From positions 372,001 through 436,000 of the forward strand of contig CAVRRZ010000005.1 of assembly GCA_963723745.1 (NCBI GenBank): a DNA stretch of 64,000 nucleotides, in the 5' to 3' direction. The notes under the pieces were generated by a model that worked only from the letters and a program-made list of their open reading frames with translations, ran no database searches and had not been told where the DNA came from. The stretch comes from CAVRRZ01 sp963723745 (GTDB lineage Bacteria; Actinomycetota; Actinomycetes; Mycobacteriales; Geodermatophilaceae). Numbering within the stretch: the first letter of the stretch is position 1; every line of letters starts with the position of its first letter. Position numbers and translations under genes: made by a program. Of the stretch, positions 57,271 through 64,000 are shown one piece after another.

Positions 57271-57690
57271 TCAGGGCCAGATCGAGGCCACGATGATCGC
57301 GGCCACGGCGACCTGCGCGGCCGCGCTGACGATCGACGCGGGATGGAACTCCGGGTCGGTCAGGTGCGCCCCCAGCCGCCCGGGCGTGGCGAGGTCGAGC
57401 ACCAGGAAGGCCACCGCCTGGAGCACCACCCCGAGCACGCCGAACACGACGGTCCACAGCAGGGCGCGGCCGAAGCCGCTCGTGGCGTTGGTCCAGATGG
57501 TGGCGAAGATGATCGCGCCCTGGCCCAGGAACCCGGCCGCGAGGACGACGGCCACGTTGATCGACCGGTGCTCGTAGATGTGCCGGCCCAGGTGCCCGGG
57601 CGTCAGCAGGTCCAGGGCGAGGAACCCCAGGGCCAGCAGCGCCAGACCGACCCCGGTGTAGGCGACGGCGTAACCGATGCTGGCCAGCAT
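57271..57690 (-). CDS. DUF350 membrane protein
   Basis: A 139-residue membrane protein with four helices in two DUF350-type pairs. GLALLALGFLALDLLTPGHL near residue 15 and LQAVAFLVLDLATPGRLGAH near residue 90 are internal repeats, each ending D-L-x-T-P-G-x-L. The family is linked to oxidative or envelope stress in other bacteria and often sits by glutathionylspermidine-synthase genes; none is visible here. Function unknown. Confidence 0.85.
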   Translation of the reverse strand: MLASIGYAVAYTGVGLALLALGFLALDLLTPGHLGRHIYEHRSINVAVVLAAGFLGQGAIIFATIWTNATSGFGRALLWTVVFGVLGVVLQAVAFLVLDLATPGRLGAHLTDPEFHPASIVSAAAQVAVAAIIVASIWP

Positions 57691-57791
57691 GGGGACGGAC
57701 CTCCGGGGCGGCGGGGACGTGGGCTGCCAGGTCTACCGCACGCCATCGGCGGCCGCGCGGCCGGCCGTTCGTCGCTCCGGTCGCCGGGGAC

Positions 57792-59180
57792 TCAGGGCCT
57801 GGCGGTGCGTCCGGTGCCGACGTCCTCGCGCGGCACCGGCTCCCCCGCCGTGGACGGTCGCTCGGGAGACGACGGCCCGGGAGACGACGGCCCGGCCTGC
57901 GGCGCGTCGTCGACGGACAGCGGTGCGACCACGTTCGGGTCGGCTGCGCCGTGCGAGGCCCGGCGCAGGTGGAGATGCCGCACCGAGGCCAGCGCCGTCC
58001 GGCGCGCGTGCATCCGCCGCCTGGCGCGGTTCGTCCGCGGCGCCCGCGGCTCCTCCCGGAGCAGCGCGTCGAGCCAGTGGCCGCGCGGATCGACGTCCAC
58101 CAGGAGCGCCTTCACCAGCAGCGTCAGCGGAATGGCCAGCAGCGCCCCGAGCGCGCCGAGCACCCAACCCCAGAACAGCAGGGCGACGAACGTGACCGTC
58201 ATCGACAGGCCGACCGAGTCACCGACGAAGCGCGGCTGGATGAGCGTCTGGACGACGAAGTTCAGCAGCGAGTACACGAGCACGATCAGCAGCAGTTCGC
58301 GCCAGCCGCCCGCCAGCAGCCCGAGCAGCGCCGGCGGGATCAGGCCGAGGACGAAGCCGATGGTGGGGACGTAGTTGGTGATGAAGGCGAGCAGTCCCCA
58401 CAGCGCTGCCGCGGGCACTCCGATCCAGTAGAGCGCGATGGCGTCGCCGACGGCGACGATCGCGCCGAAGACGGTGCTGACCACCAGGTAGCTGCGGGTT
58501 CCCTGCGTGAACAGCGTCATCGCCACCGGGAGGTGCGGCCGCTCGGCGGCGACGAGGGCCATCCGGCGTCCGAAGCCGCTGGACTCGATGGTCACGAACA
58601 CCATCGCGGTGAGCAGCAGGACCAGCGTGCTGAACGTCTCGGTGAGCCTGCCCAGCAGCCCGGTGGCGAAGTCGACGACCTGGCCGTAATCGATCTGCTC
58701 GACGAGGTCCGACAGTGTCCCCTGCACCAGCCGGGCGTCGTTGAGGTCGGCGACGACCTCGTTCGACAGCTGCTGCGCCCGGCCGGCGTAGTCCGGCAGC
58801 AGCGCCGCCAGCTGGGCGACCGAGACCACCAGCAGCCCGACGAAGGCCAGCAGCACCGACCAGACGAGGATCAGCAGGATCGCCGTGGCCAGCCACTTCG
58901 GCACACCGGCGCGGCGCAGCCGGCGCTGGACCGGGGTGAGCGCGATGACCACGACCAGGGCCAGCATGACGGGGCCGACCAGCCAGGCGATCTGCCGCAG
59001 CCCGTCGACGGCGATCGTCGCCGCGGCCGCGCCGAGCAGGAGCAGCAGCCAGCGCGGCAGCACCGACGCCGCCGGCTCGACCGCGGGCGGGCCGGGTGGC
59101 CCGAGCGGTTCGCCCGGGTCGACGGCGGCGGCGGCGGCGCCCGACGACGACGGCTCCTGCTCCGTGCCCTCACTGCCCAT
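57792..59180 (-). CDS. AI-2E family exporter-type membrane protein
   Basis: A 462-residue protein with eight helices. The AI-2E/UPF0118 family is recognised by LPDYAGRAQQLSNEVVADLN near residue 128, the GVPAAALWGLLAFITNYVPT and IGFVLGLIPPALLGLLAGGW stretch near residues 253-292, and the final FWGWVLGALGALLAIPLTLL. Family members export autoinducer-2 or exchange ions; which applies is not known. The N-terminus is acidic with Pro repeats, and the C-terminal 110 residues are Arg-rich then acidic, with two tandem SSPGP/SSPER units. Confidence 0.88.
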   Translation of the reverse strand: MGSEGTEQEPSSSGAAAAAVDPGEPLGPPGPPAVEPAASVLPRWLLLLLGAAAATIAVDGLRQIAWLVGPVMLALVVVIALTPVQRRLRRAGVPKWLATAILLILVWSVLLAFVGLLVVSVAQLAALLPDYAGRAQQLSNEVVADLNDARLVQGTLSDLVEQIDYGQVVDFATGLLGRLTETFSTLVLLLTAMVFVTIESSGFGRRMALVAAERPHLPVAMTLFTQGTRSYLVVSTVFGAIVAVGDAIALYWIGVPAAALWGLLAFITNYVPTIGFVLGLIPPALLGLLAGGWRELLLIVLVYSLLNFVVQTLIQPRFVGDSVGLSMTVTFVALLFWGWVLGALGALLAIPLTLLVKALLVDVDPRGHWLDALLREEPRAPRTNRARRRMHARRTALASVRHLHLRRASHGAADPNVVAPLSVDDAPQAGPSSPGPSSPERPSTAGEPVPREDVGTGRTARP

Positions 59181-59259
59181 GCGGTGCGCCCCCTCCCCCG
59201 AACGGCCCTCCTACTCTGCGCCGAGGTCGGCTCCCGCGCACGGGGGGCCCGTGGGTCGC

Positions 59260-59670
59260 TCAGCGTGGCGGCGGCAGGAGCTCCGTCATCTCCGGCAGCT
59301 CGAAGAACGCGGCGGTGGCGCGGGCACTGGGCGCGCCCGCGTCCGGGTCGGCCCCGGCGGCGAGCAGGTCGCGGACGGCGCGCTCCGAGCGCCGGAACAC
59401 CGCCGCGGCCAGCGCGGTCTGCCTGCGGTCGTTCACCCGCGCGGGATCGGCGCCACGGGCCAGCAGCGCCCCGACGGTGTCGGCGTGGTCGTGATAGGCG
59501 GCGAGGATGAGCAGCGTGTCGCCCTTCTCGTTGGTCAGGTTCGCCGGCACCCCCGCGTCGAGGTAGAGGGACAGCTCCTCGGTGTGCCCGCCGCGTGCCA
59601 GGTCGAAGACGCGACGGGCCAACTCGATGACCTCGGGGTCGAACGCCGCGGGATCGGACGAAGAGCTCAT
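59260..59670 (-). CDS. small ankyrin-repeat protein
   Basis: A 136-residue protein with about three ankyrin repeats. Consensus pieces are GVPANLTNEKGDTLLILAAY near residue 42, HDHADTVGALLARGADPARV near residue 62, and NDRRQTALAAAVFRRSERAV near residue 82. Short ankyrin proteins like this are common in actinobacteria as partners of catalase or unknown enzymes. ATG 59,670 was chosen over a GTG at 59,706 because the intervening residues lack repeat character. Confidence 0.85.
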   Translation of the reverse strand: MSSSSDPAAFDPEVIELARRVFDLARGGHTEELSLYLDAGVPANLTNEKGDTLLILAAYHDHADTVGALLARGADPARVNDRRQTALAAAVFRRSERAVRDLLAAGADPDAGAPSARATAAFFELPEMTELLPPPR

Positions 59671-59716
59671 GGCCCCAGCCTGACCGGCCGGGACCACGAG
59701 CGCCACGCCGGGTGGC

Positions 59717-60364
59717 TCAGCCCGCGAACGCGGTGTCGTAGGCCTGCTCGAGCTCGGCCGTGGCGGGCCCGCTGAACCCGCAGCCGTTCACCGTGCCCTC
59801 CTCGGACGCCGTGACCAGGTACCGCTCGCCCTCCTCGAAGTCGACGCCGTCCAGAGCGGCCGAGGTCTGCTCGCCCGGGACGGCGAGGCGGACCAGGTCG
59901 GCGTCGCCGCCGGTGTACCAGCGGTCGACCTCCAGGGTCACGGTGTCCGCCTCGAGAGCGGTCACGCTTCCCGCGAACGCGACCGGCATGCCCGCGAGCA
60001 ACGCCGGGTCGAACCGGATGCACGAGCCCGCGACGTCCGAAGGCGGCAGGGACAGCGCGAGAGTCGTCGCCTCGTCCCGGGGTGCCCCGTCCCCGCCCCC
60101 GCCCCCGCCCCCGCCCAGCAGCAGGGCGCCCGCCGTCGCCGCGGCCACCCCACCGACCGCGGCCACGGCGACGACGGTGCGGCGGGGGCGGCGGCTGCGG
60201 GGGGCGCTGTCGGTGACGGGGGGTTCGATGGTGTGCGTCATGGTGCGCTCCAGACGGTCGGCAGCCCTGGGGCTGGTCACGGGGTCGACCGGCACATCGG
60301 CGCCGGCCGGGTCGAGGCGGGCCAGCCGTGCGCGCAGTCCGTCGTCCGACGCCGGTCCGGTCAT
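59717..60364 (-). CDS. membrane protein co-expressed with a sigma factor
   Basis: A 215-residue protein. The first 60 residues are polar (cytosolic), a single helix VVAVAAVGGVAAATAGALLL lies about residues 64-83, followed by seven Gly, and an external domain of about 120 residues with two Cys (GSCIRFD, NGCGFSG). The four-base overlap with the sigma-factor gene and single-span layout suggest an anti-sigma factor or regulated target, but no zinc-anti-sigma motif is seen. Confidence 0.75.
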   Translation of the reverse strand: MTGPASDDGLRARLARLDPAGADVPVDPVTSPRAADRLERTMTHTIEPPVTDSAPRSRRPRRTVVAVAAVGGVAAATAGALLLGGGGGGGGDGAPRDEATTLALSLPPSDVAGSCIRFDPALLAGMPVAFAGSVTALEADTVTLEVDRWYTGGDADLVRLAVPGEQTSAALDGVDFEEGERYLVTASEEGTVNGCGFSGPATAELEQAYDTAFAG

Positions 60365-60900
60365 CGCGCACCACCTCCCTCTCGTACTCCCTCGTGTCCG
60401 GCTCCGCGGGCGTCCTTTCCCGCCGTCATCAGGTTGCGCAGTCTCTTCTTGGCCCGGTGCAGCCGGAGAGCGGCCGCGTTGGCACTGATGCCGAGCACGA
60501 CGGCGAGCTCACGCGGCGGCAACTGCTCCCAGGCCCAGAGCCGCAGCAGCTCCCGGTCGTCCTCGGGCAGCGCCAGCAGCGCGTCGGCGAGGTCCGGGTC
60601 CGCGGGGGCGGCGTCGGGCGGACGCTCGGCCGCGATCCGGTGCACGAGACGGTCCTGGCGGGCGGCGCCGCGCCGGGCGTTGGCCAGGCAGCCACGGGCC
60701 ACGCCGTAGCTCCACGGCAGCGGCGCGTCGGTGGGCACGTCGTCGAGTCGTCGCCACAGCACGAGCAGCACGTCGCCCAGGACGTCGTCGGCCGTGGCGT
60801 GGTCGGCGCGCCTGAGCAGGAAGCGCTGCAGCGGCTCGTACACCTCCGCCATCAGCGCTTCGAAGCGTCGCCTCCGGGCGGCGTCCGGTTCGGTCCCCAC
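60361..60900 (-). CDS. sigma-70 family (ECF-type) RNA polymerase sigma factor
   Basis: A 179-residue ECF-like sigma factor. Region 2 is VYEPLQRFLLRRADHATADD, then VLGDVLLVLWRRLDDVP (about residues 20-55); region 4 is LLRLWAWEQLPPRELAVVLG, then ISANAAALRLHRAKKRLRNL (about residues 118-158). The C-terminal 20 residues are Gly/Arg-rich. Its stop overlaps the ATG of the single-span membrane protein downstream (ATGA), the usual sigma/anti-sigma arrangement. Target promoters not identified. Confidence 0.9.
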   Translation of the reverse strand: MGTEPDAARRRRFEALMAEVYEPLQRFLLRRADHATADDVLGDVLLVLWRRLDDVPTDAPLPWSYGVARGCLANARRGAARQDRLVHRIAAERPPDAAPADPDLADALLALPEDDRELLRLWAWEQLPPRELAVVLGISANAAALRLHRAKKRLRNLMTAGKDARGAGHEGVREGGGAR

Positions 60901-60955
60901 GTGCGCAGTCTGTCCGGCACGGGCCGGATCCTGTCGCGCACGCGCCGAAGGGGGG

Positions 60956-61285
60956 TCAGGCCCGTTCGACCGCCGTGACCATCAGGTCGCGTCCGCCTTC
61001 GGCGTGCACGTCGAGGCTGCCGCACGGGCAGCCGAGCAGCAGGTCCTCGAAGGCGAAGCCCGCGCCGCAGCTGTCGCAGGCACCGGTGACCGGTGCCTCC
61101 TCGATCTCCAGGCGCGCACCGGCGACCGGCGTCCCGTCGGTGACGGCAGCGAAGCAGAAGCGGACGGCGTCGGTCACCAGTCCCGACCCCCGGCCGATGC
61201 GCACGCGGACGGATCTGACGCGCGCCTCCCCGGTCTGCTGGAGGACGGTGGCGACGACGGCGCGGGTGAACTCGAGCTCGTGCAC
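60956..61285 (-). CDS. hypA: HypA-like hydrogenase nickel-insertion protein
   Basis: A 109-residue HypA. The N-terminal V-H-E-L (GTG start) supplies the nickel ligand His2, followed by FTRAVVATVLQQTGEARVRS. The zinc site is CDSCGAGFAFEDLLLGCPCG (C-x2-C ... C-x-C, about residues 72-91). GLVTDAVRFCFAAVTDGTPV near residue 35 is typical. HypA with HypB loads Ni into [NiFe] hydrogenase. No other hyp or hydrogenase gene lies in the window, so either the locus is elsewhere or this gene is left over. Confidence 0.88.
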   Translation of the reverse strand: MHELEFTRAVVATVLQQTGEARVRSVRVRIGRGSGLVTDAVRFCFAAVTDGTPVAGARLEIEEAPVTGACDSCGAGFAFEDLLLGCPCGSLDVHAEGGRDLMVTAVERA

Positions 61286-61425
61286 CGGTTGCTCCCCCCG
61301 ATGGGCCCGCGGACGGTCGGGCCGCACCCGCCGGGGGCACCGGACTCCCGACGTGCACCGTCCTATCCCCAGGGGGAGGGGTCCGCAACCCGGAGGGAGC
61401 CCGCTCCGGCGTGTCAGCCTGCGTG

Positions 61426-62181
61426 TCAGCCTGCCGCGAGCCGATCGGTGAGCCCGAGCATGCGCACCCAGGCGTCCTGGCAGGCGTCGGCCCAGTCGCC
61501 GAAGGCGCGGTCGAAGAACGAGTGGGGTGCGCCGTCGTACACGGCGGTCTCGACGTCGGCACCGGCCGAGCGCATCGTCGCGGCGAGCGCCAGCGACTCC
61601 TCGACAGGGGTGGCGTGGTCGGCGCCCGCGATGAGCATCAGCGTGGGCCGGTGCGCCCGGGTGGCCGCGTCGCCGACCCTGGACGTCCGTCCGTAGAAGC
61701 CGATGCAGCCGGCCACGTCGAGCGAGCCTCCGGACTGCCGCCACGAATGGCTGCCGCCGAAGCAGAAGCCGACGGTGACCACCGGGAGGTCGGGCCGGGT
61801 GCGCTCGCGGAGGTACGCCAGTGACGTGGCGAGGTCGGCGTCGATGCCCTCGGCGGTGGCCTGCTCCACGTGCGGCTGCCACTGGAAGTCGGCCGGGCGG
61901 GTGCCGGTGCTGTCACACCGACCGGCGGTGCGGCCGAAGTAGTCGAAGGCGACCGCGGCGAGCCCTGCCTGCGCGAAGCGCTCCGCCAGGGCGACGTAGT
62001 ACGGGTGGAGTCCGCGGACGTCGGGGAGGATCACGACGCCCGCGCGCGGGCGCTCGGCCGGTGCGGCGTACGCGGCCGAGAAGACCGTGCCGTCCGTCGA
62101 GGTCAGCGCGAGGGTGCCGCGCTCGGCGACGTCACCCGTGCGGGGCGGGGCGGGGGGCCGGCTGTCCTGGTCGTGGCACAT
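61426..62181 (-). CDS. dienelactone hydrolase family protein
   Basis: A 251-residue alpha/beta hydrolase of the dienelactone-hydrolase type. GVVILPDVRGLHPYYVALAE near residue 48 holds the oxyanion loop, VVTVGFCFGGSHSW near residue 137 has the Cys nucleophile, LIAGADHATPVEE near residue 187 the Asp, and YDGAPHSFFDRAFGDWADAC near residue 215 the His. The Cys (not Ser) nucleophile is typical of true DLH. Substrate unknown; relation to the pca genes 54 kb away is not implied. Confidence 0.88.
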   Translation of the reverse strand: MCHDQDSRPPAPPRTGDVAERGTLALTSTDGTVFSAAYAAPAERPRAGVVILPDVRGLHPYYVALAERFAQAGLAAVAFDYFGRTAGRCDSTGTRPADFQWQPHVEQATAEGIDADLATSLAYLRERTRPDLPVVTVGFCFGGSHSWRQSGGSLDVAGCIGFYGRTSRVGDAATRAHRPTLMLIAGADHATPVEESLALAATMRSAGADVETAVYDGAPHSFFDRAFGDWADACQDAWVRMLGLTDRLAAG

Positions 62182-62212
62182 GGGCAGGTTCTACCGGGAG
62201 GGGTGCCGCGGT

Positions 62213-62758
62213 TCAGGCGTCGGGGGTCCGGTCCGCCGCGGCGGCGTCGCCTCCGAAGACTGCGGCGGCAACGTCCCGGCGGGTGCGGGTCAGCCACTCG
62301 TACTGGTTGTGGGCCTGGTCGATCAGGCGGTCCAGCTCCGCCTTGGGCAGTCGCGGGTCGGCCTCGGCCGCGATGCGCAGGGTCTCGAAACCGCTGCGCT
62401 TGGCCCGGACCCCGGACGCCAGGAACTCGAACTCGACCAGCGAGCTCAGCGGCGAGCGCGTGGTCAGCCGGCCGTTGAGCTTGGCGCGGGTGATCTTCTC
62501 GGCCACCCAGCTGCCGAGCTGCTTGTACCGCCGCACCGGGAAACCCATCGTGGCCATGATCGACCTCAGCGACGCCTTCTCCTCACGCAGCTCGGAGAGC
62601 AGCTGCTCGAGCGGCGGCTCGTACGCGGTGCCCTTGTGCACGCTGAGCATGCGGCCGACGAGCTCGATCCCCCCGGTCGCCGCGGCGAGGTGGTCGTCGC
62701 AGTACACGGCGAGCAGGTCGGGGTTGCGCAGGGCGCTGGACGCGGGCGTCTCCGGCAC
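62213..62758 (-). CDS. conserved helical protein of unknown function
   Basis: A 181-residue protein I recognise only as a conserved actinobacterial hypothetical. It is almost entirely helical: LLAVYCDDHLAAATGGIELV near residue 15, LEQLLSELREEKASLRSIMA near residue 50, and LDRLIDQAHNQYEWLTRTRR near residue 142. Scattered His/Glu (DDH, HKG, QLLSELREE) suggest a ferritin-like bundle, but a complete metal site is not clear. It stands alone between the DLH and the last gene. Confidence 0.75.
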   Translation of the reverse strand: MPETPASSALRNPDLLAVYCDDHLAAATGGIELVGRMLSVHKGTAYEPPLEQLLSELREEKASLRSIMATMGFPVRRYKQLGSWVAEKITRAKLNGRLTTRSPLSSLVEFEFLASGVRAKRSGFETLRIAAEADPRLPKAELDRLIDQAHNQYEWLTRTRRDVAAAVFGGDAAAADRTPDA

Positions 62759-62858
62759 GGCTGCCTCCTCGGGCGGTGCGGACGGCGGTCAGGATCGGGC
62801 CGAGCCCGGCTGCGGAAGCCTACGGTCGGCCGCCGTCCCCCGCCCGCCGGCCGTCGGG

Positions 62859-64000
62859 TCAGCCGCTGGGCGAGGTGCTCGCTGCGGCGCTGGTGCCCGT
62901 TGCCGTCGTCGGCTCGCCCGCCGGGGCGGTGCTGGTCGGCGCGCTGCTGGTCGGCGAACTGCTGGTCGGCGCGCTGCCGGCGGGCGAGCTGGTCGAGCCG
63001 GTGCTGCTGCTCGCGCCGCCGGTCGGGGCGCTGTCGGTGGACCCGGGCGTGCCACCGCTGTCGGTGTCCCCGGCGTCGTCGCCGTCCGCGCCGCGATCCG
63101 GAGCCCCCGTGTTCCCCGAGTCGTCCGCACCGGTCGGCTCGGCCGGCTGCCCAGTGCGGACGGCCGGTTCCTCGCCGTCGGCGGTCTCCGACCCCGAGAC
63201 CGGCTGCCCCTCTGCGCGGACGACTTCGAGGATGCGTGACTCGTACTCGGTGAGCCGCGCGCGGATGTCCGCGAGCGCCAGATCCGGTACCTCGCGGGCG
63301 AAGTCGGCCAGGTCGGCCCAGATCTCCGTCAGCTGCCGTTGCCCGTCCTCGTCGAGCGGTCCGTCGAGACTCACGACGAGCTGGGTCGCCAGCGCGTGGG
63401 TGATGCAGTCGACGCACGCGTAGTTCACGGCGGTGGCGAGATTCTGGGGCACGACGACGTCGACCGATCCGACCAGGAGCACGACCTGGAAGGCGACGGC
63501 GACCGTCGTGCAGCCGGTGCAGCTCGCCGCCGCGAAGGCCTCGTTGCGGTTGAGCGCACTGGTCCCGTCGGCCCAGACGATCGCGAATGCCACGTCGTAA
63601 CGCACCGAACCGTCGACGGTGTTGACGGCGAGCGCCTGGTTGTCCCCCTCGCCGGGCGGAAGCGGCCGGTCGAACGGGAAGACCCACGTCGGCTGTGCGG
63701 AGCCGCGGCCGGTGTCAACGCTGCCGGAGTCCGCGCTGCCGGAGTCCGCGCTGCCGGAGTCCGCGCTGCCGGAAGCGCCGCTCGCCGGCACGAGCACCAG
63801 GGCGAGCGCGGGCCGGTCGGCCGTGGGCGGCGGACCGGCGTCGGCGGGCCACACCGTGTCGCCGGTTCCCCGGCTGCCCTCCGCCAACGCCGTGCCGGCG
63901 GCCGCCGGCACGGCGTCGAGCACGGTGCCGCCCTCCCAGGGGCGCACCGGGCGGTAGCGGTCGGCGTCGGGCCACCAGGCCCAGCCGAGCCCGGCGACCA
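62859..64000 (-). CDS. repeat-containing exported-type protein (partial, 5' end outside window)
   Basis: The frame is open from the window edge to TGA 62,859. It contains a compact middle domain (PTWVFPFDRPLPPGEGDNQA, then TVDGSVRYDVAFAIVWADGT and SCTGCTTVAVAFQVVLL), a Cys pair in YACVDCITHALA, a coiled stretch near its end (EIWADLADFAREVPDL) and a Ser/Thr/Pro/Ala-rich tail of about 90 residues. Four SADSG-type repeats lie at about 63,718-63,780. The upstream residues (GLGWAWWPDADRYRPV) suggest a beta-barrel start. Function unknown; the tail looks like a wall-spanning stalk. Confidence 0.7.
   Translation of the reverse strand, partial: VAGLGWAWWPDADRYRPVRPWEGGTVLDAVPAAAGTALAEGSRGTGDTVWPADAGPPPTADRPALALVLVPASGASGSADSGSADSGSADSGSVDTGRGSAQPTWVFPFDRPLPPGEGDNQALAVNTVDGSVRYDVAFAIVWADGTSALNRNEAFAAASCTGCTTVAVAFQVVLLVGSVDVVVPQNLATAVNYACVDCITHALATQLVVSLDGPLDEDGQRQLTEIWADLADFAREVPDLALADIRARLTEYESRILEVVRAEGQPVSGSETADGEEPAVRTGQPAEPTGADDSGNTGAPDRGADGDDAGDTDSGGTPGSTDSAPTGGASSSTGSTSSPAGSAPTSSSPTSSAPTSTAPAGEPTTATGTSAAASTSPSG

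Noticed and set aside
1..64000. tRNA genes, insertion sequences or prophage
   Set aside because: No T-loop/acceptor pattern, transposase motif or phage structural gene was noticed on either strand; a tRNAscan run would settle the tRNA question.

Overview
The window is high-GC (about 75%) actinobacterial chromosome. GTG starts are frequent, 4-base ATGA/GTGA overlaps are common inside operons, and the gene content (pca cluster under an IclR regulator, an HNH/DUF222 repeat gene, a DosRS-type dormancy set, a c-di-AMP riboswitch ahead of a cell-wall hydrolase) fits a soil or rock actinobacterium such as a member of the Geodermatophilaceae. That family assignment is inference from gene content. I saw no tRNA, rRNA, CRISPR array, transposase or prophage.

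Region 1, 1-8,000: aromatic catabolism. The minus-strand operon pcaH-(27-codon ORF)-pcaG-pcaB-pcaD-pcaC converts protocatechuate to 3-oxoadipate. A conserved gene broken by an in-frame TAG and an FAD monooxygenase that runs off the window edge follow it. Divergently, an IclR regulator precedes pobA, which makes protocatechuate from 4-hydroxybenzoate. Two nearly identical 17-bp palindromes flank the regulator gene and are the likely operators.

Region 2, 8,000-20,800: a mixed segment. It holds a GNAT enzyme, a frameshifted HNH/DUF222 gene with an SOS-box-like start, an Acg-type nitroreductase, universal stress proteins, a rhodanese, a GH3 lipoprotein, a lytic transglycosylase behind a c-di-AMP riboswitch, a methyltransferase, a DivIVA-like coiled-coil protein, and a luciferase-like monooxygenase/FMN-reductase pair.

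Region 3, 20,800-29,600: a membrane-lipid cluster. Two divergent transcription units encode membrane-bound kinase-like proteins, PAP2 phosphatases and a flippase-like protein; one polypeptide fuses PAP2, kinase and multi-helix membrane parts. DUF4389 and DUF6920-type proteins follow.

Region 4, 29,600-41,300: a dormancy/hypoxia island. It carries a CBS protein, tandem USP, two flavodoxin-like proteins, a PPOX-fold protein, a DosS-like two-GAF histidine kinase, a DosR-like regulator, two more Acg paralogues, and DUF1876 (Rv1738-type) and DUF1918 proteins. GGGAC-N4-GTCCC-like palindromes lie in several intergenic regions of this and the previous segments, so one DosR-type regulon probably ties them together.

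Region 5, 41,300-56,000: carbon and energy. Gluconate permease and kinase, an MFS carrier, a cupin, acetate kinase with phosphoketolase, a fused SecDF, an iron-dependent hydroxyacid-oxoacid transhydrogenase and a KhtTU-like cation/proton antiporter. Gluconate kinase, the pentose phosphate pathway, phosphoketolase and acetate kinase could together give substrate-level ATP when respiration is limited.

Region 6, 56,000-64,000: ordinary chromosome. An SGNH hydrolase remnant, a FabG-like reductase, DUF350, an AI-2E family exporter, an ankyrin protein, a sigma factor with a membrane partner, an isolated hypA, a dienelactone hydrolase and two uncharacterised proteins, the last running off the window.
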